A stretch of 64,000 bases of DNA from Anaerosacchariphilus hominis (GCF_014290175.1 NZ_JACOOR010000008.1:1-64000); one strand, 5' to 3'; counted from the stretch's first letter, positions 34,991-43,894 are shown. A program made the numbers and translations. Notes: generated by a model from the sequence alone, not told the origin.

Positions 34991-35717
34991 ACTGAAAGAT
35001 GGAGAAAGGCTGGACGATCTGCAGCGAAACGGCTATCAGATCATTCAGAATCCGAATAAATTCTGTTTTGGCATGGACGCGGTGCTACTGTCCGGCTTTG
35101 CCCGGGTGAAAAAGGGAGAACGGGCGCTGGATCTGGGAACCGGCACGGGGATTATCCCCATTTTGCTCCGGGGAAAGACGCCGGGACGGGATTTTACCGG
35201 GCTGGAGATCCAGGAGGAGAGTGCGGATATGGCCAGACGCAGCGTGGAGCTGAATGGCCTGCAGGATTCGATTTCCATTGTACAGGGCGATATAAAGGAA
35301 GCGGCTTCTGTCTTTGGAGCGGCTTCTTTTGATGTGGTGACCTGCAATCCGCCCTACATGACGGGAAATCACGGACTGGTGAATCCGGATCTGCCAAAGG
35401 CCATTGCCCGCCATGAGGTGCTGTGTACCTTTGAAGACGTGGCGCGGGAGGCAGCGAAGATTCTGCGGTCGGGCGGCCGGTTTTATCTGGTTCACAGACC
35501 CTTCCGCCTGGCAGAAATTATAACCATGCTGGTGAGCTGCCGGCTGGAGCCCAAGCGGATGCAGCTGGTGTACCCTTACGTGGATCGGGAGCCCAATATG
35601 GTGCTTCTGGAGGCCAGCCGGGGCGGCCGTTCCCGGATGACGGTGGAGAAACCGCTCATCGTCTATAAGGAGCCCGGGGTCTATATGGATGAAATCTACG
35701 ATATTTACGGATATTAG
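34980..35717 (+). CDS. tRNA1(Val) (adenine37-N6)-methyltransferase family (YabB/TrmN6)
   Basis: 245 residues. SAM motif I LDLGTGTGIIPILL and catalytic motif IV CNPPYM of N6-adenine methyltransferases; N terminus LQRNGYQIIQNPNKFCFGMDA fits the YfiC/YabB group. Expected to methylate tRNA; position between ricT and rsmI matches B. subtilis yabB. Confidence 0.9.
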   Translation: MTTKLKDGERLDDLQRNGYQIIQNPNKFCFGMDAVLLSGFARVKKGERALDLGTGTGIIPILLRGKTPGRDFTGLEIQEESADMARRSVELNGLQDSISIVQGDIKEAASVFGAASFDVVTCNPPYMTGNHGLVNPDLPKAIARHEVLCTFEDVAREAAKILRSGGRFYLVHRPFRLAEIITMLVSCRLEPKRMQLVYPYVDREPNMVLLEASRGGRSRMTVEKPLIVYKEPGVYMDEIYDIYGY

Positions 35718-35739
35718 AACGAAGCAGGAGGACAGGCGG

Positions 35740-36585
35740 ATGCAGGGAAGCTTATATTTGTGCGCCACCCCTATCGGGAATCTGGAGGATATCACCTTCC
35801 GGGTTCTGCGGGTATTAAAGGAAGTGGATCTGATCGCGGCGGAGGATACGCGGAACAGTATCCGGCTTCTGAATCATTTTGAAATTCATACGCCCATGAC
35901 CAGCTATCATGAGTACAATAAGTTTGACAAGGGCCGGGAACTGGTGGAGAAGCTGCGGGAGGGAAAGAATATCGCCCTGATCACCGACGCGGGCATGCCG
36001 GGTATCTCTGATCCGGGAGAGGAGCTGGTGAAAATGTGCGCGGAGGCGGGAATCACCGTGACCGTTTTGCCGGGAGCTTGTGCCTGTGTGACAGCCTTGA
36101 CGCTGTCGGGGCTGGGAACGAGACGTTTCGCCTTTGAAGCCTTTCTGCCTTCAGATAAAAAGGAACGGAAAGCCGTTCTGGAGGAGCTGAAGGAAGAGAC
36201 CCGGACCATCGTTTTATACGAAGCGCCCCATCGGCTGGTGCGTACCCTTGAGGAGCTTCTGGAGACCCTGGGGAATCGGCGGCTGTCCGTGTGCCGGGAG
36301 TTGACGAAAAAGTATGAAACCGTGTTCCGGACTGACCTGGAGCAGGCCATCCGACATTATACGGCGGAGGAGCCCAGAGGGGAATGCGTGCTGGTGCTGG
36401 AGGGCCGGGATGTGAAGGAGCTGCAGCAGGAAAAGCAGGCGGAATGGGAGAAAATGACGCCTGCGGAGCATGTGGAGCTCTATGAAAAACAGGGAAATTC
36501 CAGAAAAGAAGCTATGCGGCTGGCGGCCCGGGATCGGGGCGTGTCCCGCCGGGATATCTACCAGGCGCTTTTGGAAACAGAATAA
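35740..36585 (+). CDS. rsmI: 16S rRNA (cytidine1402-2'-O)-methyltransferase
   Basis: 281 residues from ATG 35740 (AGGAGG 10 nt upstream). Tetrapyrrole-methylase fold: LYLCATPIGNLEDITFR, AAEDTRNSIRLLNHF, TDAGMPGISDPGEEL, PGACACVTALTLSGL, YEAPHRLVRTLEEL. Last gene of the cluster. Confidence 0.96.
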   Translation: MQGSLYLCATPIGNLEDITFRVLRVLKEVDLIAAEDTRNSIRLLNHFEIHTPMTSYHEYNKFDKGRELVEKLREGKNIALITDAGMPGISDPGEELVKMCAEAGITVTVLPGACACVTALTLSGLGTRRFAFEAFLPSDKKERKAVLEELKEETRTIVLYEAPHRLVRTLEELLETLGNRRLSVCRELTKKYETVFRTDLEQAIRHYTAEEPRGECVLVLEGRDVKELQQEKQAEWEKMTPAEHVELYEKQGNSRKEAMRLAARDRGVSRRDIYQALLETE

Positions 36586-36598
36586 AGCAGAATAAAAG

Positions 36599-36636
36599 AA
36601 AAACCGGTAACCACGTATGTGGTCTGCCGGTTTTTT
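36599..36636. terminator. Bidirectional terminator between rsmI and abrB
   Basis: AAAACCGG/CCGGTTTT outer stem with inner CCAC/GTGG, A-run before and T-run after, serving the convergent genes on both sides. Confidence 0.8.
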
Positions 36637-36644
36637 ACGGACAC

Positions 36645-36899
36645 TTAAATCAAGTTCGCCTTCTTTGCCAATTCTTCAATTGACTTTTTTGACACCATCT
36701 TGCCATGGAATTCAATGAGATCTTCTCTCTCTCCAGTGAAAATATCCGTCGGTGCATACTTTTTTAAAATAATTTTGTCATCTTCAACATAGATCTCAAG
36801 AGAATCGCGTTCTTCAATGCCGAATACTTTTCGTAATTCCATTGGAAGCGTGATACGTCCGAGTTCATCCAGTCTTCTGACAACTCCGGTGTTCTTCAT
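36645..36899 (-). CDS. abrB: AbrB/SpoVT-family transition-state regulator
   Basis: 84 residues. N-terminal swapped-hairpin DNA-binding domain MKNTGVVRRLDELGRITLP and LRKVFGIEERDSLEI is close to AbrB/Abh/SpoVT; the C-terminal half is a short dimerisation helix. Ribosome site AAGGAGGAG on the minus strand. Placed after rsmI as in B. subtilis, where AbrB represses post-exponential genes. Confidence 0.93.
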   Translation of the reverse strand: MKNTGVVRRLDELGRITLPMELRKVFGIEERDSLEIYVEDDKIILKKYAPTDIFTGEREDLIEFHGKMVSKKSIEELAKKANLI

Positions 36900-36939
36900 T
36901 GCTTCTCCTCCTTATTTGATGGTAACACTTGATTCGACT

Positions 36940-36968
36940 ATTATAGCAAATAATCCCATGGATTCCAA
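36940..36968 (-). promoter_or_regulatory. Promoter of abrB
   Basis: Minus-strand -35 TTGGAA (36963-36968), 17 bp, -10 TATAAT (36940-36945). Confidence 0.7.
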
Positions 36969-37114
36969 TAGTAAATTTCACTGATTCCACAAAAACCTCG
37001 AAAGGAAATGTAAAAAATGTATGAAAAAAGGATAAAAAGGAAAATTAAAGAGGAAAATTTATACTGCATGGAAATATCTGAAAAATTGAGTAAATCGGGA
37101 AGAGGGAAAGGGGG

Positions 37115-37144
37115 ACATACAGGCAGGGATCCGGGACATATATA
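37115..37144 (+). promoter_or_regulatory. Possible sigma-E-like promoter of spmAB
   Basis: ACATACA (37115-37121), 15 bp, CATATATA (37137-37144), resembling KMATATW-N14-15-CATACAHT but with several mismatches. The rest of 36970-37170 is A-rich with no gene seen. Confidence 0.28.
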
Positions 37145-37170
37145 TACCAAAAAGGAAAAGGGGATAACCT

Positions 37171-37788
37171 ATGCTGAACTATCTGTGGGCCCTGATGCTT
37201 CTGGTGGGGGTCCTGTACGGGGCTTTCCGGGGGCGGCTTCCGGATCTGACCGGGGCGGCTCTGGATTCGGCCAAGGAGGCAGTGACTCTGTGTATCACCA
37301 TGACAGGTGTTCTGTCCCTGTGGGTGGGACTGATGGAGATCGCCCAGAAGAGCGGCATTATCCGGGGCGCGGCCAGGCTGCTGCAGCCCTTTATGGACTT
37401 TATGTTTCCGGAGCTTCCGAAGGAGCATAAGGCTCGGGAATATATGACCACGAATATCATCGCCAATATCTTCGGACTGGGCTGGGCGGCCACGCCTGCG
37501 GGACTGAAGGCTATGGAAGCCCTGCGGGATCTGGAGGAGGAGCGGAGAAAGCGTGGCGTTGGCCGGCCAAAGGGCACGGCCGGAAATGAGATGTGTACCT
37601 TTCTGGTACTGAACATCGCGTCCCTGCAGCTGATTCCCATTAATATCATTGCCTACCGGAGCCAGTACGGAAGTGAGAATCCGGCAGCGATTCTGGCTCC
37701 GTCCCTGGTGGCGACCCTGCTGAGCGCAGTGGCTGCGGTGCTGTTCTGCAAGAGCAGGAATATGGGGAGAAAAGGAGGCGGGCGATGA
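37171..37788 (+). CDS. spmA: Spore maturation protein A
   Basis: 205 residues, membrane protein of the nucleoside-recognition (GATE) family. SLWVGLMEIAQKSGIIRGAARLLQPFMDFMFPE-type region and NIFGLGWAATPAGLKAMEAL are characteristic. With SpmB it is needed for spore core dehydration. A central basic loop (about 125-145) separates the helices. Overlaps spmB by 4 nt. Confidence 0.94.
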   Translation: MLNYLWALMLLVGVLYGAFRGRLPDLTGAALDSAKEAVTLCITMTGVLSLWVGLMEIAQKSGIIRGAARLLQPFMDFMFPELPKEHKAREYMTTNIIANIFGLGWAATPAGLKAMEALRDLEEERRKRGVGRPKGTAGNEMCTFLVLNIASLQLIPINIIAYRSQYGSENPAAILAPSLVATLLSAVAAVLFCKSRNMGRKGGGR

Positions 37789-38324
37789 TTCGGGTTCTCC
37801 TTTATCTGTCGGAAATCCTGGTGCCCTTTCTGATCTTTTATGTGGTGGCCCGGGGGCTGGAAGCCGGGCGGCCTGTCTATGAGGACTTTATCAAGGGGGC
37901 GGAGGAAGGCTTTCGTACGGTAATTAAAATTATGCCGACCCTGGTAGGCCTGATGACGGCGGTGGGAGTGCTGCGGGCCTCAGGCTTTCTGGAGTTTCTG
38001 GCGGAAATCCTCGCTCCGGTGACGAAGCTTTTGCATTTTCCGGCGGAGCTGGTTCCGCTGACGTTGGTGCGGATGTTTTCAGCCTCGGCAGCCACCGGGC
38101 TGGCCCTGGATCTCTTCAAGGAATATGGGACGGACTCTTATTTGGGTCTGGTGGCCTCGATTCTCATGGGGTGTACGGAGACAATTTTTTATACCATGAG
38201 TATTTATTTTATGACAGCCGGGGTGAAAAAGACCCGTTATACCCTGCCCGGCGCGCTGCTGGCCACTGCGGTGGGGATCGGAGTCAGTGTGTGGCTGGGC
38301 GGGCAGATGGCTCTGCCGGGGTGA
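37785..38324 (+). CDS. spmB: Spore maturation protein B
   Basis: 179 residues, same GATE-domain family as SpmA: KIMPTLVGLMTAVGVLRASG, PLTLVRMFSASAATGLALDLF and MGCTETIFYTMSIYF. Partner of SpmA; the pair marks an endospore former. Its stop lies 11 nt from the convergent DUF885 gene; no separate terminator is visible. Confidence 0.94.
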   Translation: MIRVLLYLSEILVPFLIFYVVARGLEAGRPVYEDFIKGAEEGFRTVIKIMPTLVGLMTAVGVLRASGFLEFLAEILAPVTKLLHFPAELVPLTLVRMFSASAATGLALDLFKEYGTDSYLGLVASILMGCTETIFYTMSIYFMTAGVKKTRYTLPGALLATAVGIGVSVWLGGQMALPG

Positions 38325-38334
38325 CAGTCCGGAG

Positions 38335-40104
38335 CTAATCCAGAGCGGTCCGGAAGGGGAGACAGGACCGGATGACGGAAAAAGGAGCGGGGCCTGTGCG
38401 GAGTAGGAAGCTGTGAAAGTCTTTCAGAGAAAATCGGCCGCCCAGGGCAGTTTCCGCTTCCTGCCGCAGCTTCAGGATCTCCAGAGCGCCCGCGTAGTAC
38501 TTAAGGTAATTGGCGGGATCCTGTCGAATGGCCTGCCAGATCTCTGTAAGAGCAGCGGTATTTCGGATGCCATACCCCTCCCAGAAGCGGTTCAGCTCTT
38601 CCTGGCTCCAGCCATCCCAGTGGACGCCGATATCGGAACGGGCGTAAAGACCCAGCAGAAAAAAGGAGTGGGCGCCAAGAAGCTCTGCCAGATCCGGATC
38701 CAGCTTTGCGTAACCGTAAGAAAACCGTTCCGCGTATGCGGCCCAGCCCTCCACATACCCGCCGAAGTAAAAGAGACTGCGGACCGGATCCGGCTGGCAG
38801 GAAGCCTCAAAAACCGTCTGATACAGGTGGCCGGGAAAGCCCTCATGGGCCAGGGTGGTGAAGAGAGAGAGGCCCTGGCAGCCTGCGGCCGGATTAATGT
38901 AGATCACGTGGCTTTCCATGCGATCCAGAGGTGGAGTCAGGTAGAAGGCAGGGCTCAGCTGCTTCTGCAGGGAGGGGACCACGGTTTTGACCGTATAGGT
39001 CAGTTCATCGGCAAGGGCAGGAAAGTCCCCGGAGCAGGCTGACTGTAAATGCTCCAGAATCTGCTCCGGGGTCCGGGCAGAGCCCGGATCCAGTTCCCCG
39101 GACAGATCCGTTATCAGTTCCGGACGCCGGGCGGTGAGATCGGCCATGAGCCGGGCGTCCGAAAGAAGCTGATCTTCGATGAGACTTCGGATCTCCGGGA
39201 TGGAACGCCCAGATCCGATGACAGAATCTACCAGAGCCTGGTAGTAAGCCCGCCCTTCCGGAAAATGGAAGAGGCCGCCCTCATTCCGGCCGGAATCTCG
39301 GAGCCGGGAAAAGCCCTGAAGCAGCAGTTCATAGGCAGGAAAGACATGATCGGTCAGAGCGTCCCGATTGGCCTCCTCCAGAGAAGCCCGTTCCTGATCT
39401 GAGAGAAAATCCGCCTCCGCAAGCCGCTCGGAAAAAGAAGTAAGCAGAAAATGCTGATCCTGGTTCTGCAAAAAGCTGCGGCAGCCCTCCATGACGCGGG
39501 AGGCAGTGTCGGAAGACATAAAGAGTCCGGCCTCCGCCTTCTGTTCCTGGTAGGTCAGCAGTGCTCTGTAATAAGCGTCCAGCTGGTTCAGCAGGGCAAG
39601 GTAGTCATCGATATCCTTCCTGCAGTAAAAGGCATATTCCGCCAGCAGCACCGGCAGCTGGGCCTGGACGCCAAGCAAGGGACTGCAGGGCTCCCCGTAA
39701 AAGGAAAAGGAGGACAGAGCCAATTCCCGGGGGAGCTGCGCATCCAGAATCTTCCAGGTGAGCCGGTTAGAGGAGGAGAGTGCATCCGGATCGAAGTCCG
39801 ACAGCCGCTCCAGGGCGTTTTCCAGAACAGTGGCAGAAGAAAGGGAGCTGTATTCAGAATCTCTGGCGAAGGTGGCAGGAACCCGTGGGATACCAAAGGT
39901 CTCCGGGTCAGCCAGGGTATAGTGGAGATTCAGGGTGCTTTCCGTGATACAGGTGCGGAACAGGTCGTCGGTGTAGGCTTCAAAGACTTCATCGGCGGAA
40001 GACGTGTCCGATCCAGACAGACAGGAATGGGAGAGGAGAATCGCTGCAAAAAGAAGTGCAGAGAGTAACAGAAAAAAAGACAGGTGCTTACATAACAGTT
40101 TCAT
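38335..40104 (-). CDS. DUF885 family putative zinc-dependent peptidase
   Basis: 589 residues with an N-terminal signal or anchor helix (about 8-27), so exported. The DUF885 hallmark THEGFPGH with His420/Glu421 is followed by GGYVEGWAAYAE, together a plausible gluzincin metal site (HExxxxH with a downstream Glu). Members are predicted carboxy- or dipeptidases; substrate unknown. A cysteine at position 28 follows SHS, a poor lipobox. Helix-rich body with no further domains. Confidence 0.85.
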   Translation of the reverse strand: MKLLCKHLSFFLLLSALLFAAILLSHSCLSGSDTSSADEVFEAYTDDLFRTCITESTLNLHYTLADPETFGIPRVPATFARDSEYSSLSSATVLENALERLSDFDPDALSSSNRLTWKILDAQLPRELALSSFSFYGEPCSPLLGVQAQLPVLLAEYAFYCRKDIDDYLALLNQLDAYYRALLTYQEQKAEAGLFMSSDTASRVMEGCRSFLQNQDQHFLLTSFSERLAEADFLSDQERASLEEANRDALTDHVFPAYELLLQGFSRLRDSGRNEGGLFHFPEGRAYYQALVDSVIGSGRSIPEIRSLIEDQLLSDARLMADLTARRPELITDLSGELDPGSARTPEQILEHLQSACSGDFPALADELTYTVKTVVPSLQKQLSPAFYLTPPLDRMESHVIYINPAAGCQGLSLFTTLAHEGFPGHLYQTVFEASCQPDPVRSLFYFGGYVEGWAAYAERFSYGYAKLDPDLAELLGAHSFFLLGLYARSDIGVHWDGWSQEELNRFWEGYGIRNTAALTEIWQAIRQDPANYLKYYAGALEILKLRQEAETALGGRFSLKDFHSFLLRTGPAPFSVIRSCLPFRTALD

Positions 40105-40152
40105 AGGGAACCACCGAAAGAGATCTTAAAGAAGTGTATGAAAAATTCACAC

Positions 40153-40187
40153 AAAAAAGAAGCCCGCTCCCTCTGGAGCAGGCCCCT
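40153..40187 (-). terminator. Terminator of the L25/Ctc gene
   Basis: Minus-strand stem GGCCTGCTCC/GGAGCGGGCT with TTCTTTTTT tail. Confidence 0.75.
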
Positions 40188-40211
40188 TATTTATTCCACT
40201 GTTCTGTTTGA

Positions 40212-40805
40212 TTATGCCTCTGCGGTCTCGCCGTCAGCATCTTCATCCGCATCTACGGTAGAGTTGTGAACTTCGATGACGGTAGCAACGGTAGCTTCCG
40301 GGGAAGTGTGCAGGTCAATGGCAGGATTCTTGGCAATATCCAGATCCTTTACCTTCAGTGTCTCGCCCACCTTCATGTGACTGACATCTACTTTGATCCT
40401 GTCAACCAGATCTGCGGGCAGTGCCTTGTAGGTAATTTCCTGAAGCATCTGCTGTACCACACCGGCCTGTACGTCGTCCTGACCAAGCAGAATCACCTCA
40501 GCTACGGAATGAACCTTCTCATTGCTTACCAGTGCCTGGAAATCGATCTCCAGAAGCTGTCCTCTTAAGGAATCATAATCGATCTCCTTAATCAGCGCGT
40601 CGTAGGTCTCGCCTGCGACCTCCAGCATTACCTGGCTTCCTTTTCCTTCGGATCTTAAGATTTTCTCAGCGTCTGCCTTGGTAATCTGAAGAGGAATGGA
40701 TTCCTTCATCTCGCGGCCGTAGATATTGCCGGTAACATAACCTTCACGTCTAAGTTTCTTGGCTTTCGTCAACATGTCTCTTTTTTCAGCTTTTAAAGTA
40801 TTCAT
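40212..40805 (-). CDS. rplY: 50S ribosomal protein L25/general stress protein Ctc
   Basis: 197 residues. N-terminal L25 domain binding 5S rRNA (LTKAKKLRREGYVTGNIYG, KEIDYDSLRGQLLEIDFQAL) plus a C-terminal TL5/Ctc beta domain, ending in an acidic tail. The two-domain form is the stress-induced Ctc type. Minus-strand AGGA ribosome site and an extended -10 promoter lie upstream. Confidence 0.93.
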   Translation of the reverse strand: MNTLKAEKRDMLTKAKKLRREGYVTGNIYGREMKESIPLQITKADAEKILRSEGKGSQVMLEVAGETYDALIKEIDYDSLRGQLLEIDFQALVSNEKVHSVAEVILLGQDDVQAGVVQQMLQEITYKALPADLVDRIKVDVSHMKVGETLKVKDLDIAKNPAIDLHTSPEATVATVIEVHNSTVDADEDADGETAEA

Positions 40806-40901
40806 TTATCTTTTCCTCCAAAATCTGAATCGCTTAGCAGCCTTCCACTTTGTGTAACAAACAGGTATTGTTAAGTGGTTCTATATTCATTTACGGTGAT
40901 T

Positions 40902-40929
40902 ATTATAGCACTGATTTTTTAAAGTTAAA
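40902..40929 (-). promoter_or_regulatory. Promoter of the L25/Ctc gene
   Basis: Minus-strand extended -10 TGC-TATAAT (-10 at 40902-40907); -35 region is weak (TTTAAC, 16 bp away). Confidence 0.5.
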
Positions 40930-41014
40930 GAGTAAATTTCAACAAAAATAAGCATCGAAATTCGATAAAAAACTGAAAATTTTTAAAGGAATAAGAGAAG
41001 AAAAGTCGGCAGGC

Positions 41015-41043
41015 TTGACAAAAGGTTTTGGCCGTGTTACGCT
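41015..41043 (+). promoter_or_regulatory. Promoter of metG
   Basis: -35 TTGACA (41015-41020), 17 bp, extended -10 TGT-TACGCT (41038-41043), about 30 nt before the T-box stem I. Confidence 0.55.
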
Positions 41044-41069
41044 TCTTTTATCTGAGCAAAATGCAAACG

Positions 41070-41356
41070 CGATGAAGAAAAGAGTAGGCTGTATGCGTCT
41101 TTTACAGAGAATTCCCGGTGGCTGAGAGGGATGGAGATAAAACGGCTGAAGATGGTTTCTGAGCGGCACGGATGAACGCGAAGGGATTTCTATATGGGAA
41201 ATGGTTTTGCGATAAGCCGTGATGGGTGCGCCCGTTACAGCGTCAGGGTATGCAGGTACCCGCAGAGGCCGGATCCGCGAGGGTTCGGTGAACAGAAGTG
41301 GTAACACGGGAATCATCCCCGTCTTCTTTAAGATATAAGGAAGACGGGGTTTTTTT
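41070..41356 (+). promoter_or_regulatory. T-box leader of metG (tRNA-Met sensing)
   Basis: Typical stem I signatures (GAGAATTCCCGGTGGCTGAG; GGTTTCTGAGCGGCACGG), a variant T-box GAAGTGGTAACACGGG (41295-41310) and a strong terminator CCCCGTCTTC/GAAGACGGGG (41317-41349) with T7. An ATG triplet at 41152-41154 fits a methionine specifier. The T-box departs from the usual GGTGGNACCGCG but the architecture is complete. Confidence 0.82.
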
Positions 41357-41507
41357 GCTCTATAGGAAACATGATACTATATGAAAGTGTAAAAGTTATG
41401 CTTCCTATAGAGCAAAACCCTCCGGGGGATCGCACTGCGGCGGAATGGAATTGTGTCGCTGGAGCGACCCGCCGCAGGCGGAGAATCCTGCAAAGCAGGA
41501 TTCTTTC
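41353..41507 (+). repeat. Post-terminator structured element, metG copy
   Basis: A perfect 16 bp inverted repeat (41353-41368 with 41402-41417; core GCTCTATAGGAA/TTCCTATAGAGC) begins in the terminator T-run. Next come ATCGCACT (41429-41436), a nested CTGCGGCGG/CCGCCGCAG stem around GTCGC/GCGAC, and a TCCTGC/GCAGGA hairpin ending ATTCTTT. No reading frame. Parallels 22302-22394. Confidence 0.65.
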
Positions 41508-41543
41508 TTGATCTTTCGTTTGCAGAGAAAAGAGAGGTAAAAA

Positions 41544-43517
41544 ATGGAAAAGAAAAAGTTTTACATGACCACGGCCATTGCCTACACATCCGGCAAGCCC
41601 CACATTGGAAACACCTATGAAATCGTACTGGCGGACGCCATCGCCCGTTTCCGGAGACTCCAGGGCTACGACGTATTCTTCCAGACCGGAACCGACGAGC
41701 ACGGTCAGAAGATCGAGCTGAAGGCTGAGGAGGCAGGCGTTACTCCGAAGGAATTCGTGGACAATGTGTCCGGCGAGATTAAGCGCATCTGGGATCTGAT
41801 GAATACTTCCTATGATAAATTCATCCGTACCACCGATGATTATCACGAGAAGCAGGTACAGAAGATCTTTAAGAAGCTGTATGACCAGGGCGATATCTAC
41901 AAGGGCGCTTACGAGGGTATGTACTGTACTCCCTGCGAGTCCTTCTGGACCCAGTCCCAGCTGGTGGACGGCAAGTGTCCGGACTGCGGCCGCGAGGTGC
42001 AGCCGGCTAAGGAAGAGGCTTATTTCTTCCGTATGAGCAAATACGCTGACCGCCTGATTGACCATATCAATAAGCATCCGGAATTCATTCAGCCGGTTTC
42101 CAGAAAAAATGAGATGATGAATAACTTCCTGCTTCCGGGCCTGCAGGATCTCTGCGTATCCCGTACCTCCTTCAAATGGGGTATCCCGGTGGATTTCGAC
42201 CCGAAGCATGTGGTATATGTATGGCTGGACGCGCTGACCAACTACATCACCGGCATCGGCTATGAGTGCGATGGAGAGTCCAGCGACCTGTTCAAGAAGG
42301 AGTGGCCGGCAGATCTGCATCTGATCGGCAAGGATATCATCCGTTTCCATACCATTTACTGGCCCATTTTCCTGATGGCACTGGATCTGCCGCTGCCGAA
42401 GCAGGTATTCGGTCATCCGTGGCTGCTGCAGGGCGACGGCAAAATGAGCAAGTCCAAGGGAAATGTGCTCTACGCGGACGATCTGGTAGATATGTTCGGC
42501 GTGGACGCGGTGCGTTACTTCGTGCTGCATGAGATGCCCTTCGACAACGACGGCGTGATCACCTGGGAGCTGATGGTGGAGCGTATGAACTCTGATCTGG
42601 CTAACACCCTGGGCAATCTGGTGAACCGTACCGTATCCATGTCCAACAAGTACTTTGACGGCGTGGTCAATAACACAGGCGTGCTGGAGCCGGTGGACCG
42701 GGAGCTTCGCGAGGCTGCTGTAAGCGCTGCAGAGAAGGCTTCTGCGAAAATGGACGATCTGCGCGTGGCAGACGCCATCACCGAGATCTTTAACCTGTTC
42801 AAGCGCTGCAACAAATACATCGACGAGACCATGCCCTGGGCCCTGGCCAAGGATGAGAGCAAGAAGGATCGCCTGGCGACCGTACTCTACAACCTAGTAG
42901 AAAGCATCAGCATCGGCGCAAGCCTTCTTGAGCCGTTCATGCCGGAGACTGCCGAGAAGATCCTGGCACAGTTGGGCGCGAGAAAGCGTTCCCTGGAGGT
43001 TATGAACATGTTCGGTCTGTATCAGTCCGGCAATAAGGTAACCGACAAGCCGGAGATCCTGTTCGCGCGTCTGGACGTGAAAGAGGTTCTGGAGAAGGTC
43101 GAGGCAAGGAAGGCTGCGGACGCGGCTGCAAAGGAAGAGCCGGAAGAGGCAAAAGAGGAAGCAGCTGATGTCATCGACATTGAGCCGAAGGCAGAGATTA
43201 CCTTCGACGACTTCGCGAAGCTGCAGTTCCAGGTGGGCGAAATCATTGCCTGCGAGGCCGTGAAGAAGTCCAAGAAGCTTCTGTGCTCCCAGGTCCGTAT
43301 CGGAAGCCAGGTAAAGCAGATCGTATCCGGCATTAAGTCTCATTACACACCGGAGGAAATGGTCGGCAAGAAGGTCATGGTAGTCGTGAACCTGAAGCCC
43401 GCCAAGCTGGCAGGCATCCTCTCCGAAGGAATGCTGCTGTGCGCCGAGGACGCAGAGGGAAACCTGTCCCTGATGACGCCGGAGAAGGATATGCCGGCAG
43501 GAGCAGAGATCTGCTAG
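41544..43517 (+). CDS. metG: Methionyl-tRNA synthetase with C-terminal tRNA-binding domain
   Basis: 657 residues, class I synthetase. HIGH-type motif PHIGN (around residue 15), zinc knuckle CTPCES...CPDCGR, catalytic KMSKS motif DGKMSKSKGN (around 300). An Ala/Glu/Lys-rich linker (about 515-550) leads to an EMAP/Trbp111-type domain (FQVGEIIACEAVKKSKKLL; GIKSHYTPEEMVGKKVMVV). Charges tRNA-Met; regulated by the upstream T-box. Confidence 0.97.
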   Translation: MEKKKFYMTTAIAYTSGKPHIGNTYEIVLADAIARFRRLQGYDVFFQTGTDEHGQKIELKAEEAGVTPKEFVDNVSGEIKRIWDLMNTSYDKFIRTTDDYHEKQVQKIFKKLYDQGDIYKGAYEGMYCTPCESFWTQSQLVDGKCPDCGREVQPAKEEAYFFRMSKYADRLIDHINKHPEFIQPVSRKNEMMNNFLLPGLQDLCVSRTSFKWGIPVDFDPKHVVYVWLDALTNYITGIGYECDGESSDLFKKEWPADLHLIGKDIIRFHTIYWPIFLMALDLPLPKQVFGHPWLLQGDGKMSKSKGNVLYADDLVDMFGVDAVRYFVLHEMPFDNDGVITWELMVERMNSDLANTLGNLVNRTVSMSNKYFDGVVNNTGVLEPVDRELREAAVSAAEKASAKMDDLRVADAITEIFNLFKRCNKYIDETMPWALAKDESKKDRLATVLYNLVESISIGASLLEPFMPETAEKILAQLGARKRSLEVMNMFGLYQSGNKVTDKPEILFARLDVKEVLEKVEARKAADAAAKEEPEEAKEEAADVIDIEPKAEITFDDFAKLQFQVGEIIACEAVKKSKKLLCSQVRIGSQVKQIVSGIKSHYTPEEMVGKKVMVVVNLKPAKLAGILSEGMLLCAEDAEGNLSLMTPEKDMPAGAEIC

Positions 43518-43541
43518 AGGATAAAATTTCATAAAAGGGAC

Positions 43542-43741
43542 GCTCAAAAAGCAGGAGCCCATCCTGACTGATACGCTTGCGTTTCCAATAACTCACACAC
43601 GGCTGATTCGCTGCGGCTACCGCAAACTCACGCCCTTCGGGCGCTCAGACATGCTCTCGCCGCAGCTGCCAGTGTGTTCGCCTATCGGAAGCCGCGCTAA
43701 CATCAGTCAGGATGGGCTCCTGCTTTTCGAGCTGGTTTTTT
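43542..43741. repeat. Long imperfect palindrome, element 1
   Basis: Arms 43542-43572 and 43702-43732 are inverted copies (31 nt, one mismatch). Inner segments keep pairing imperfectly (TTCC-ATA, ACACAC, GCTGCGGC blocks) to a GCCCTTCGGGC tip. A T-run (43735-43741) follows on the plus strand, so it can also end metG transcription. No target-site duplication or reading frame seen. Confidence 0.8.
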
Positions 43742-43769
43742 AAGAAATAAGTAGATTTCATCGATGACA

Positions 43770-43894
43770 GAACAGGAGAGTCCTTGCCCGGAATATGTTA
43801 GCTTGATTTTTGAGTGTTTCGCCTGCCGCGGATCAGCCGCGCGGGCGAAATGCCAAAAATCGGGCGTATGTTCCGGGCAAGGACTCTCCTGTTC
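43770..43894. repeat. Long palindrome, element 2
   Basis: Arms 43770-43793 and 43871-43894 are perfect 24 nt inverted copies; pairing continues inward through GATTTTTG/CAAAAATC and TTTCGCC/GGCGAAA to a CCGCGG-rich tip. Only 28 nt separate it from element 1. It ends 18 nt before the 3' end of the DUF2508 gene. Confidence 0.8.
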
